From contig JAKZAN010000006.1 in NCBI GenBank assembly GCA_023053545.1, positions 1,927,001 through 1,991,000 on the forward strand: a stretch of DNA of 64,000 bases, read 5' to 3'. Below the pieces are notes generated by a model. The model was not told the origin of the DNA, searched no databases, and saw only the letters and a program-made list of their open reading frames with translations. Positions 11,601 to 24,400 of the stretch are shown piece by piece (the first letter of the stretch is position 1; the number at the start of each line of letters is the position of its first letter). Source of the stretch: Lepidurus packardi (taxonomy: Eukaryota > Arthropoda > Branchiopoda > Notostraca > Triopsidae). The position numbers were made by a program, and so were the translations under genes.

Positions 11601-12520
11601 TTAGTCTCGTTTTTGGCTTTTGCCGAGCACCTTCTTGCGCTGGGCAAACATGTGACCATAGAGTTGCGGGAACACTATACAAAGTGCACATATTTGTAAT
11701 TACTCACAAACAAATAAGTCAATTTTTTACCTGGTATATAGCTCAACATGATGAGAAGGATGAAATAATGGAAGTCGAATGCGAAATTGCTCACGTTGGG
11801 CATGCGAATCGAGTATTCCATCGTCGATTGGTAATAGGGCAAAGCTGCGTAGCAACACAGTAGTTCTCCAGTAATACCAATCGGGTAGAGCAATACAAAG
11901 AAAGAGTATCTAAATGGCAATATTAGGTACTTGCAAGTATATATTTAAATTTACCTGCACCAAACGAGAAAGTTCGGCACAGCACTGAGCAAGTTGAGCG
12001 TGTAATATAAATAGCGCATGCTTTCGGTAATCGTCCAGGCAAATAATAACAATGGCAGTCCGATGGAGTTATGGGTAGCCTCAACTTTGTACAAAATTGG
12101 CCAGAGCACAAAGACGCGTGAAAATACTTGAGGCAGCGTCAGAATTACACTACTAGGCACCAAACCAATTGCACTGTGAACAATCTGAAAGGCATTAGTT
12201 TTTGAGAGAAAAAAATAAGTTTGACTGCGTTCTTTCTAATACAAAATCGAGATTAATTGTACTTCTAAAATTGCCGCGGTTTGGAATAGAGTCAAAGGGA
12301 GCTCCACAGTTTCCCATAGTCCTTCCAAAGTCAATCCTTTATTTAAGACGTGAGAAATTATCTGGAACATAATGGATGACCATCTACGTACAAAAACATA
12401 TATTAAAGGCATTTTAACAAAAAAGGGGAAAAGATATTACCCTTGAGTCTGTAGTGCGTTGTATAGAATCAAGTAAAATCGTATCAAGGTGGACTTCTTG
12501 TTAACTTTTTCAGTCGCCAT
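11601..12520 (-). CDS. HACD: Very-long-chain (3R)-3-hydroxyacyl-CoA dehydratase
   Basis: Five exons on the minus strand, 12441-12520, 12263-12383, 11955-12184, 11731-11909 and 11601-11674, give 227 residues. The enzyme is an ER multi-pass protein that performs the third step of the fatty-acid elongation cycle, removing water from 3-hydroxyacyl-CoA. The family signature is clear: WTITESMRYLYYTLN, then LVWCRYSFFVLLYPIGITGE. The catalytic Tyr and Glu of the Phs1/HACD family fit Y152 and E159 in LYPIGITGE. The C-terminus FPQLYGHMFAQRKKVLG matches the cytosolic tail, and the last residues KSQKRD are basic. One intron is only 45 nt. Which vertebrate paralogue (HACD1, 2 or 4) it corresponds to cannot be decided. 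Confidence 0.95.
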
Positions 12521-15500
12521 TTCGTACTTCTACATTGAACAATGACTATTTGATTTGGAAAATAAGACACTTAATAATAGCCTGGTTTTATGTACAGGTT
12601 GTGGGTAAAATGTAACCTGCGACTCGTTTTAGAGCTCGAACTCGGGCAGATATCGAACTTGGGTCGCAACAGAACTACATGTGCTCATCCAACTGATGCT
12701 CATCACGGTTCGCTGTCCAGATCTGTCCCGTTGCCTCCTGTATGTTTATAATTAATTTAGAGAACATGCAATCCGATTGCGAAAAATGCAATATCGTTAA
12801 TCTTCTTAAGGAGGCTGAAATGAATCCTACTACACGTATGAGAGATTGTATATAATTGATATGGGATAATTGAGTGTACACAAAACCGGTTTTACAATGT
12901 CTGTTATCCTTTGGAAGAGGAATCATGACGACGGCGATTAAAATTTATTACATTTGAAGTGTTTCATTTTTGGCATTTTATCTGGTGCAAAGTTATGTAT
13001 GATATTACTTTCAATTTCATAGCGAATTAAAGGCGAAACTTTCCGACAGTTGGCTTGAGCTTATAAGCCTCTTTAGTTCAAATATACTAGTGAAAGGACA
13101 GGAATCCCGGAACCATAACTTGCAGATGTAAAATACTGAAAATTCTGGAAATCATAGAAAACTTACCATTAAATAAATTAGGTCTACTAAAAGTAAGAAA
13201 GTTAAAGTGTGCTTTATATCTACTGCCTGCTTTAGCGTGTTACATTACGTTATCGTCAGGTGGGGAAACAATGTTTCACTTTTGCTTTTAATTTATTTAT
13301 GCAGTCTTAATTACGACTAACGTAATTATAAACATGATTTAGTTTGAAAATCCGTGGAGATACTTGAAAACCACGTTGCATGACCTGTACACGATTTATT
13401 TATAGAATTAAAGTGGAATATCAATGTGAATAAATCAAACGGGTATGTGCAATCAAAACTTCTGAGCCAACTTTTAATTCTACGATTGTAATTGCAGCGA
13501 GATATCCGTTAGCATAAGTTTAGAGAACAATAAAATAAAACGCGAACTATCAGCTTGAAGCTCTAAACAACCCCCAAGTGACCAAGCTTTGTTCAGAACA
13601 TTTCCAGGACAGATAAAGCTGATTGCCTGCAGTTTGGTTGCACTTTTCGAAATCATCGGCCGTTCTTAATGGTTTAATGCCATCTTTTTCTGTGAAGAAA
13701 TCCAAATGAATTCGACCTGAATATATCGATACATAGTGACTTATCGAGCTCAAAAGGGAGACCTTTTCTTGCGCTTTCTTGTCGCGCAGCGCGCCGCTTC
13801 GGTTATTTCGTTCCTACCGATCAAACCCTCGTGTGTTCGGTATATTATTCCATGAGCGGGCTTTTTAGTGCGTGTTTGTCCCTTGTGCTGCAAACGTCCG
13901 AGTCCTACTGCTCTAATAAACTTATTTACCTAAGTGGGTGCCTTTGCCCAAATTGTGTTGTATATGTAAAATTGTATTTGTACATCACAAACATCGAAGA
14001 CGGGACTTTCCTGTCTTTTATTCGTACTTCCACGGAAACCACAAATTCACTTTCCTCATCGTATCCCCTCGTGGTTTGCTCGCCAAGAATTTCGAACCCC
14101 CAACTTTGCAGTTGTCTATGATATTGCCCGTTAGTTAGTCGAGTAAAATCGTGTACTGGTTACTGTTCTCCGGTTTGTTAAAAAGAGGAGGACAAAAACA
14201 ATCACTATCTTAAAACAGTTTCTTTGCCAAGTGGCAGTGTCGTGTTCCAAGTGGGCAGTTTTTTTCTGCTACAATTTGTATGCGCGACCACATACCGTAC
14301 TTGTACCAAAACTGGGTAGATAATATGTAATGGCTAAACGAAAACCAGTTAATAGCGGCACCAAGATTCAGCAACGAAATTCGCTGGAAACACATACAGG
14401 TATTGCTCGTAATCTGCAAAACAGCATGTGAGTAAATTTTTTATTACATTCAGTCTCGCTTGTGAGGTTTCATCTCATAGGAAAATTTCGTGTCTTGTCC
14501 TTTGGGAAAACTTCGAAGCTAAGGTAGACGTATTTTATCTCGAGTTTGTTTCCATTCCGGAGCGGAATGAGGTATGAAATAGTCATGGCAGCCCATTTGA
14601 CGCGATTTAACAATCTCGCAAAGACAATACTGCTCGCATGCAATGGTTTATACAAGGTTGCTTGATGCAGTTTACACTTGGGCATCGTTTTTTCGCTTCT
14701 TACGCGCCGGTTCCAATCAGCTTCTCCGTTGAGATGGAAATTCCCTAACCTATTTTGTGGGTCCGCAGGCTGGGCCTCCATTCGTGTAGAAAATTTCGGA
14801 AAACCATTTCATAGTCAAGATACTTTTTTTGTGATGTAGTTCCTTCTCCTTTCCTCCTTTTCTTCTTTCTTAAGCTTGACTGGTGAAGGATGTGTGGTTT
14901 TCCTTTCTGGAAGGGCTTATTTAATTAAGACCGGTATGAGAAGCGTATCGTAAACCTGGCAGAAGCCGTGTTTGCCTTCATGTACTCCATCGTACGATGT
15001 ATAATGTTTGACCCCATGGAACATCAACATTTTTTGTGCGCATTAGAGTTTACCTTACTGCGTCGTTAAAAGTTACTATTTTTGATTTGAGACTGACTGG
15101 GCTGAGCTTAGTTCCAGGAATTTTCAGTGATTGTATATCGGTTTTAAAGTCACGTGGGATCCGGTCCTGTATGCAAGTGACGGTAAGCTAGCTTCACTCG
15201 ATGGGTCTTCGTTTTGTAATCTAATTGAATTCTCACTTTCAACGTGGTATTCAAGTTTTCTGGAAGTATAGGAACTAGGAAACCACAACATATAAATAAA
15301 AAGAGTTAGTCCTTCACGATATACGGCATTTTTGTTTAGGCTAGGCCATTTTTGTCATCTTCGCTATACATACGAAACGATTATAAAAGCATATGATACA
15401 CACTTCCTTCCGCTCATGCAGCGAATAATTGGGCAAGACCGGGTCGGCCAACTGTGTTCGCTGGTAAATAATGGGGGTAGATTTAGGAAGTAGGCATGAG

Positions 15501-18409
15501 CTTCGCATGCCATTTGCTGATAATATGATTGATGTGTGGGCGTGGTCGCTGTAGCAGAAACTTGCCATGTATATCGAAAATGGTACCGCACCTATCGTTA
15601 ACCCTATTGAGTCTGCTACCTCGAACTCACCGCAAACTATATATTCCCAATAGAATCGAGTAATAAAGTAGCAACCGTCGATTCACTGACGTAGGTCAGC
15701 TTTAAATAAGAAAAGGGGGGAAAAGTAGGCTGAATTGGAATTAGGAGGAAGCAGAGCAAGGAAAAATAAGTTATTTGCTCAATTTTTGTTGCTATTAGAC
15801 GTTCCCTGTCGTCAACCTTCCACACCGCTGTACGTCAGTCTGATTTCTCTTTCTCTTAAAGGAAAATATAAATATCTCCGCTAAACGTGTTACACTCCAG
15901 TAGCGCTTACCTTGACACCGTAAAGCAAAATCGTGTTGCAGGTGTAATCTTCCGCGAGTTTGCTAAATTCCCATACCGCAACGCTATGCTACTGGAGCCG
16001 TGTTCTCTCATTCGTACGTATCCAAATGGAGCTGCTGGTTTTGCTCCACTTGAAATGCCACATGCATTTCTAGTTCATTAGTTTGTTTTCAACTCCCTGG
16101 AAGCGCTCCTGGTCATTTTGCCAGTTCTCGAGCTACAAAACATAAAGGAGAGCAAGCCGACGACGTAACATAATTATAAAACGTTTGTTGACTCGTGCTT
16201 TGGCATTTATGCTAATCAAGCAAACATTCACCTCTTCTTCTAATGCAATTACAAGAGGACGGGATTCTTAAAAACTCAACTTGTCTGAAAAAAAAAACTC
16301 TCCTTCTTTGGTTTCAGTGGGTTTCTCGTATTAATAGTGTCTAAGGTGTTCTTAGACCCCCCTTCAACAAAAAAAGAAAGGCCAGAATTGGGTCATTTTG
16401 TGACCCAGTTATACCAAAATTAATATATATGGTAAACTTAGATCTCTAGTCTACCGTGCATACAATTATTTTTTGGTTGCCTTTGGAAGTGGAGGGGGAG
16501 GGTAACAGAACTCTTTTTTTAAACCTATTAAGCCCCTCTGGAATCATGACCTGTATAGTAAATTTCTTGCATGCAGCGCATTTTTCTAGCCACTTTTCGT
16601 ATAGCACATTCCTAAGTTCCTAGTGGTGTTAGTTTGCATCGTTTCTGTTTGTAATGCATTGCAAGAAACCTTTCTCTTGGCTGTTTCAGTGCCCTTCCAT
16701 CTCCGATGTGCACTCACCCCAACCCCACGTTCATAACACCCATATAGGCATCCTAGCAAACCAACTTTAACTTTACTGGTTCCTAAATGATTTGAAAGTT
16801 TATTGAGGTGATGATCATGCTATTTGCTTGATTTAAAAAATAAGTAGGGAAAAAGTGGTTTGCCTAGAAGTTTAAATAGAATGACACGGGGAAGGTGTTT
16901 ACGCGCATGGAATTCTATGTGTCAGCTTCGTATGCTTTCCACGCTTTGCTATGCCACAAGGGTGTGCAGGGTTAAAATCCATTACTCTGTTTCGAAATGT
17001 CACGTCATCAAGTTCGGTGAGGAAATAGCAACAGCATCTTGAGGCTGGCCACGTCTGCTGTTGCTCAATAGAATATGGTAGATTGGATGGTAAACACCTT
17101 TTGTAAAACAGCCAAGAAACAAAAATTAATGGATAAAAATTATGGCAATTATTGCTCCGGACAAATCCTTCGTAACCTGTAGCAACCGCCACACGCTTTG
17201 ATAGATTATCTTAATTAAACTACCGCCTCAAGTAATTGCAATGGCACGATAGAAAATATACATATCCAGTTTCGAGTTATGAAGCAGAAAAATTTGGAAC
17301 GGGCTTAGAAACTTTCTGTTGAAGGAAAAGTCCTTGAGAACCTTTCAATTATTATAGGTTTCTGATGGTGCGGAATTTCTTAGCTAAAGGCGTCTATATA
17401 ATTTTATCACACCATCTTCTGAGAGTCTGCCTTCAAATTTGCATAGGATCATAGAAAACCCAGAGCAGGGCTATAGTGGGAACCCAAAGACGAGTTTTCT
17501 TTTCTTTCTTTCCATTTCTCAAAACTTTCTCTACGCTAAGTGATGGGATTTTCCTGTTCAGAAGAGTGGAGTAATATTATATTTATTTTTAGCGCACTCG
17601 AAAAGTTGTACTGGAAGACATGCTTTGACTTGGCACAGAACAGTAGACAACTTTCCAACCATTTGCCATTAACGTTCTTCGTTCACACCCCATTATTATA
17701 CCAAGCTTACCTGAATATCAGAATGGTTTAGGGTGAGTTGGGTAGCCGGGGTATTTTTGAGCGTTTATTTTTACAGTTGTTTTACACCATCCGTGCCCGC
17801 TTTGGTGAGCGAAGCGCAAAAGTTGATGGTACTATGAGCAAAACAACTTTATTGGTTGCATCCTTTACACGTGCTAGCTGCGATTAACGTAATTGAGTCC
17901 CCTGAGTACATGCAGAGTGGGAGATGGACTCTCACTCAAGGTTATGTAAGTGAATTCTCCGGATTGCTCGCAATGAGTAAGCTGCCTTGAAAGGGAGGAA
18001 ACAGGTAGTCGCAGAAGGGGAGTGGAACAAACTTGTTGATCAAATGTATTCAGTCTTCATTGATCTCTTTGGTTTATGCCGCATCCCACATTCAGTGACG
18101 TTTGACATCTGGAACTTTGGGAAATCTCAGCCCAAAATGTGAAGTCGGCCCAAAATGCATACTTTAACCTGCACTTCTTGTTTTATGATGTCCATAAGCA
18201 CGTAAAAGGTTTTAACGAGCATAACACACAAAGCAGAGGACAAGAGGTGGGAGGGGAAATACACTTGAGAGTCAGCCAAGAAAATTTCAAGTGCGAGCAT
18301 AAGAGAAGCCTTCATCATTAGTTTTGTCAATTCATCACTCCCTCCCCCTGGAATGTCCCGAGTTGTCTAAAGGATCGATTTTTTATCAATGCCTGCTTTA
18401 TTTTTTCAG
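12521..18409. other. Long stretch without a supported gene
   Basis: Between the dehydratase start and the first visible cyclase exon I find no coding exon I can defend. Open frames are short and low in information on both strands. The first visible cyclase exon starts at codon position 3, so at least one upstream cyclase exon, probably carrying the start codon, should lie here or further 5'. A short hairpin GGGTCA-TTTTG-TGACCC occurs near 16388-16404. Confidence 0.45.
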
Positions 18410-21400
18410 ATCTTTGGCTAAACAGCATGTCTGGCTTCGCGCGTTGAGAAGAGTTGCCGCCCAAACTATTCAGCTATCATCGCTACCAGGTTCTTCAGCT
18501 ACACTTTCTGGCTCAGAGTGTCTGCGAAGGCAACAGACTAGCACAAACAAGATTTCGGCAGCAGCAACAACCACTACTTCAGTTCAATCTTTAGAGACTG
18601 TCAAGATTGCTGAGATGTTTATTGGAAATGGGCAAATCCAATCCAATCAACATGAGGTGATTTCATTTTGTTTGGGCTTTTCGTTTAACCTGTGTTACCT
18701 TTTAAAAGGCTTAGTCCCTAAGTGACAGAAAAAAATGACCGCTTGCAAGATATATGGTTATGAAAACAAGAGCTGGGCGAGTAAATACACAGCAAAAAAA
18801 AGCAGCCACTCAACAGCAAACGACGCTCGCACGTCATTCTACTACATACTCGTACTAGTTGGTGGGGGGGAAGGGAACACGAAGCATTTTCCGATATAAC
18901 GTGACTGGGTTTTCTAAACGAATCATGAATGAGGCAGGCCATGTAAAAGATTAGCTGATTTTTTGTTTTGGAAATCGTAAAGGGCCCATCTGGTGCGTAC
19001 GACACTAATAGTCCCGTTATCGGCGTTATTAGAAAGGGCGTGAACTCTTTGTTCAAAGTTGCGTTAGAAGGTTAGAAATCATGCAAAAGAAAGGCGTCTG
19101 TTACATGGAGCCTGTCTGTGGCACTGTGGCGTAGCCAGCGTAACATGATAATGTCGAGATAAAGGAATCACTGTTACAGACGACATATAAACATTCGTCG
19201 ATTACTGTGTTTGGCGGCAACTTTAAACTTATTAAGCTCAAAATAAGATAAAGAGCTTGTTAAAAGAAAGGAAAAATGTGAGAAAAGGCGAAAGAAGGTC
19301 TGAAGAGAAAACGAGAGTCTTTATGTTTATCTGTCAAGAAGAAAAAGAGCGGTTTTGCTTTGCCGTTCGGGGTCAGCGAACGAAAAGTAAACGTATAATC
19401 TACCGGGCAACATTGATTACCCCATACGGCGTGGCGGTCGTATGGCTTAATGAGAAATCCCCCTTGGGCGTTCGGTATGATGGATGTCTATTTCGCTTAA
19501 TGTCAGCCAAGGCGACCCTGGAAGAACTAGACAGTAAAGAAAAAGAAAGATAAAACAACGGATAGGTCGTAGCAACGTGGTATATAGAATACGGAAAGGC
19601 ACCTAGCTTAAATAGCTCTTTCAGTTCGTTACAGTTATTCTTTCTTTGAACGACCATTGTTGCGATACGCCGTAAACCCATTTTAGTGTCTTTGCCGTTG
19701 TTTTTTTCGTGACAAGATGTAGTTAAAATGGACATGATATATAAAATGGAAATTATGTAGTTAAAATGGACATTAGTAGTGATTTGATTCTTGGTTATGT
19801 GCCCAAATCACGCTTTAAGTCTGTATCTTACACGATTTTTTTTTCACGTCTTCTGCAAGGCGTGACAGATGACGGAGAAAAGAATGAAAGCTGGACAGCA
19901 AAGAAAGGGACAAAGTGGCATGCTTTATTAATAAGTTTTTTTAAGCCAATGTCTTAAGTAAATAATGGGCTTTAACGGCGGTGTTTCCTTTTTTTACCAC
20001 TGCGGTACGATCTAAACAGGTCATGGCTATAGCGAGTGGCAACGGGAATGCGACTAGGGACACCGTGTGTATGGTAGGAGCCAAATTTTCGTCGAATACT
20101 TTAGCGCCCGCCGTCGTTACGTCTTTATCCGAAAGTACAGCTGAAACGTCTCATCATGCAGGTTTGTCTTTGTCAGTGCCACTGCCGATTTATTCCTCGT
20201 TTTTTTTGCTTAAAACGTGTTGTTTTTTTCTGGCTGATTTGTGGCAGCCAAGTTTTCAAGGAATTTTTTTTTATTGAAGCCTTTACAGTGTTTAGATGTA
20301 TAACATTTAGTAATTTGGCGAAGTTTCCGTTTGCCTTATTGAAGTTGGGATGTTTTCCAGATTGGAGACTGGTATAGTTTTTTATAGTAAAAAAAAATGC
20401 AAAAAACTTGACGTATAATTCAGTAAGTTGTCATAGCTTCAGTTTAGTGCTTCACGAGTACTTGGTCTAAATGTAATTTACGTGTATGTTTTCCTCTCCT
20501 ATAACCAGTGATCCAGCGGGTTTCATCTACCAGAGAAGCAGATCCAACAGGGTCGATTTTCAAACGAGGATTAGTCTACCGTGGCGTTTACTTCCCTACG
20601 TTAACCAGTAGTTTTCGGGATGCAAAGCTAGAATCCGCTTTCCAACGTTACAGCCATCGTCAACGCCAGAAATCTCTTATTATAGTCAACTGCGTAGATC
20701 TGGCTCTCAAGATCATTGTCGTGATCATCCTCTTAGTGCTCGAGTCCCGAACCCTCTCACATAACATTTCAAATTGCGTTCCTCATCAACAACACGGGAA
20801 CTCTTCGAACATCTTTAATCGTACAAACGCTACGTCCCCGAGTTCCACTACACTATCCTTTGTCGATCTAGATGAAAACTCAGTTGCCGTGTTTAGTTTG
20901 GGTGACAGCATTAATCGTGAAAAATTGACCAAGTTTGAGACATTTCGAACAACTACATCAGATGTGACCAATTATTTGCAAGATGGCCTGCAAGACCCGA
21001 ACTTATGCACTACGGTGATTGATGAAGAAGGCTTAAAAAACCAAGAAGCTATTACGTACACGTCGTGTTTTATGCTAGTCAACATATTTTTGTGCTTGCT
21101 CAGCTGGTGGCGATGTTTTGCCAATAATTACCTCCATTGGGCAGCCATGGGAACTTGGCTCCTAATGAATATTCAAGGTAAAGCAAAATATTACTTTCTT
21201 CTGTTACGTCTCGCCTATATGTTTTGTAGACTTCCTTGAATTGTGTGTACTAAGGAAACGTCTGAAATTATAATTTTTCTAAGGAGAAGAAACATTTAAA
21301 TTTGAACATAAAGAACGAAAAAAGTGAGAAGTAAAAGAAACGTTCAAAAGACAGGCAATCTCGAAGATATCTTACGTAGAAACTTGACCTGCATCCGTGT

Positions 21401-24400
21401 GTTCGGTCCTCGCAGGTTTGTGTTGCAAAGCCAATCTTCAAAGCCAAAGCAGTTTCTAGTTTATTGATTAACTGGGTTAATGAAACTTTATCAAATTATA
21501 TGGCTTCATTTTTGCGATTTTAGAGATCGAACGTGTAATTATGAATGTTTCGACACTGGTACCATGTGAAAAACGATACGCTCGGTTTTTGTTCGACCCT
21601 TTTTTTTCGAAATCTTAATTAAATGAGATAAGTTAACCAAGGCAGTTGTAATTTTTCGTCATAATAATCTGAGCGCGAAAAATATTGAATACCTGAAAGT
21701 GAAAATAAGTTGAAGGTGACGCCTGCTCTGCTCTGTGACTTGATTCTTATTAATTGAGTTCGCAAAAAATTAGATTAAGGACGAGTTAATGAAAGACTTC
21801 AGCTGTCGACTAGAAGGAGAAATAAAGTTAATATTCAACCAGCATGTGCCGACGCAGCGTTGCAGCGACTTCTTTCTTTATTTCCCCCTGAATACTCATA
21901 AGAAAAATTACTCGATCAGTAAACAAAACCAGCCTGACGTGACTGAAAACGGGGACTCGAAAATCAAAAGAAAGAATGTTTTCTTTTTTTAAGAAAGTTT
22001 ATGTTCGTTTAGCAAGTTATTACGCAAACTGGAAAGCCGAGTGCAAAGAGCGAGTGCAGTTATGCGTAAACCTTTTGTGCATTATAATTCGAGATTTGGG
22101 TAAAGAAAGCTGCAGTAATGTTATCCTTTTATATCATTCACAGCATTTGGAAGTGAAGCGGTGGGCGTAACGCATATCGAGCAAATGGTATGGTACGTTT
22201 TGTTCATCGTATTTGTCACGTACGCAATGTTACCACTATCATTGCGTTGGTGCATGGTGACCTGTTCTTTGACGGCCATTGCTCATCTCATCGCCTGCAT
22301 AATTGACCATGCTAAGCAAGCCGGCGAAAAGGTATAGCCTACAAATTTAGTTTTTTTTCTCTCCTTTTTGGCATCTGCATTGGAATAAAGTTTTTTTTGC
22401 AAGTCCAAACCCAAGTTTGGGGTTACTATTACTCAAATGTTAAACATTCTGTGTTGCTGGGGCTCCATCCACTTTCCGGTTTTATGGTAGTCATGTCAGG
22501 CCACCTTTGCGATTGATCATGGTTGATAAGAGCCGTCATCTCCTATTGATTCATGCATAAAGAACAAGTTAATGGTTAATGTTGTAGCGGGGAGAAATGT
22601 TGTATCTTTACCCTCGACTCTCCTGGTGGCTGGGAATTACTTCTGTTTCGCGTGTTTATGCCTTGAGATCGATAGCCTGTAATACCAATGTGTACATGCT
22701 GATATTGTCTTGGACGTTTTAGTTTGATTTATTCTGTTTTCTTGCAACCTTTTAGGAAAGCACTGCCTCGTGTATTGGGTTAATTTTGGCAGCAGATTTG
22801 GTCCTCTACAGCGGTATGAATTTTGCTGGCATGTACGCCAAGTATCTGACGGACCGAGCTCAGCGCAAAGCCTTCTTGGAAACCAGAAGATCCATAGAAA
22901 CGCAATGCACGGCCAAAAAGGAGAACGAGAAGCAAGAAAGGCTCCTTTTGTCAGGTAAAAGTCCTTCTTTCATGCATAACATATCACAACGCGCGACGTA
23001 TCCTTAAGCTGTCTGTGTGAAACACTATTTCCATCTCGGACTCTCCATGGAAGTAATTAAAGCTTCCTCTTAGGACTGCCTAGCCCAAAGTGTACGTCTG
23101 GGAGTTCTTCCAGAGCGTTTAAGGGACTGTTTGAATTCAGAAAGGCGGAACTTTGGTATTTCTTTCGCAACTTTGCCAGAACTTCCACGTTATTTTTCGC
23201 TCTGCTGTCAAAAAGTTTTTTCTTTTTGCTGATACAGCCTGCTGTACATGGTGCGTTGTTTTAATAAGACAACAGCTGGACACTTCCAGTTACGTTATTT
23301 CAGGACTTTGAAAGTACTCTTTCGAAGCGTGGTCATGTGAGTCTAGCAAAACGTTCTTTACATGGCTTCTATTGTCGAGTTTAGGACGCTGCTGCATATA
23401 GATCTGAACCGAAATATTGGAAAGATTAGCGAACAAATAAACAGACCGAGCTTATGGTTTCAAAAGTTTTGGGTGGGCTACGTCCGGGGAACTTTTTTTG
23501 AGCGAAAGCTTTCCCGCTTTCAACAGCTACGAAGTTTTGGCAGGTTTGTGCAGATGCTGGCACGTTAATAACCCAAGAAAAAACAGATATCTAAAGCTAT
23601 GAATAGCGGCCTTTCCCTCAGCTGTAACAGCGAACAAATTGGTCCCTGTATCCCTCACGACGTGTCTCCAAGCATTTCTTCAGTAACGTGCTCAGAATCC
23701 TCGTTTCCTCCACCTCATCTGTTGCATTAGAAGACAAAAGTAAATAAAAGCGCATCAGATCATATTTCAAACACCTGGTTGACATTAGTCAGCTTAAAAG
23801 GGCGAAAAAGATTGATGGACATTTCCATTTCCATAACATTTCCGCTTGGTATTTCTGTCTCTGTTTTTCTTTCCCCTGAGAAAAAAAAAGATTAATCTTC
23901 GTGGAGCAATTCTTGGTTTGGTTCAGTTTCTAAATTTTTTAAAAACTGCTCAGGCTCAACTGATTGAATATCAAACATATTGCTTGGCTTCTTAGCAAAT
24001 ATAGAGGGCGAAAGAGATAAATTGGGCTTGTAATTGCTGCTCATGTTTGATTTGTATAGTGTTACCACGGTTCGTGGTGATGGAAATGATACGCGATATT
24101 GCGACGGAAGAGGAGAAAGGTAATTTTATGCCTGCGCAGTTCCACAAAATCTACTTGCATCGCTACGAGAATGTGAGCATCCTTTTCGCTGACATCAAAG
24201 GCTTCACGGGTATGATCGTTTGTATTTTGCTTTCTTCGGTCAATCACTTGAAACAATCATGTACGAAATTGCAGCTCTGGCTAGCCAATGTAGTGCGCAA
24301 GAATTGGTCCGGGTTCTCAACGATCTTTTTGCCAAATTTGACAAGTTAGCGAGCGTAAGTCTGTGTTTTCTGTTGTCTAATTCTTGAGGTAACGGATCAT

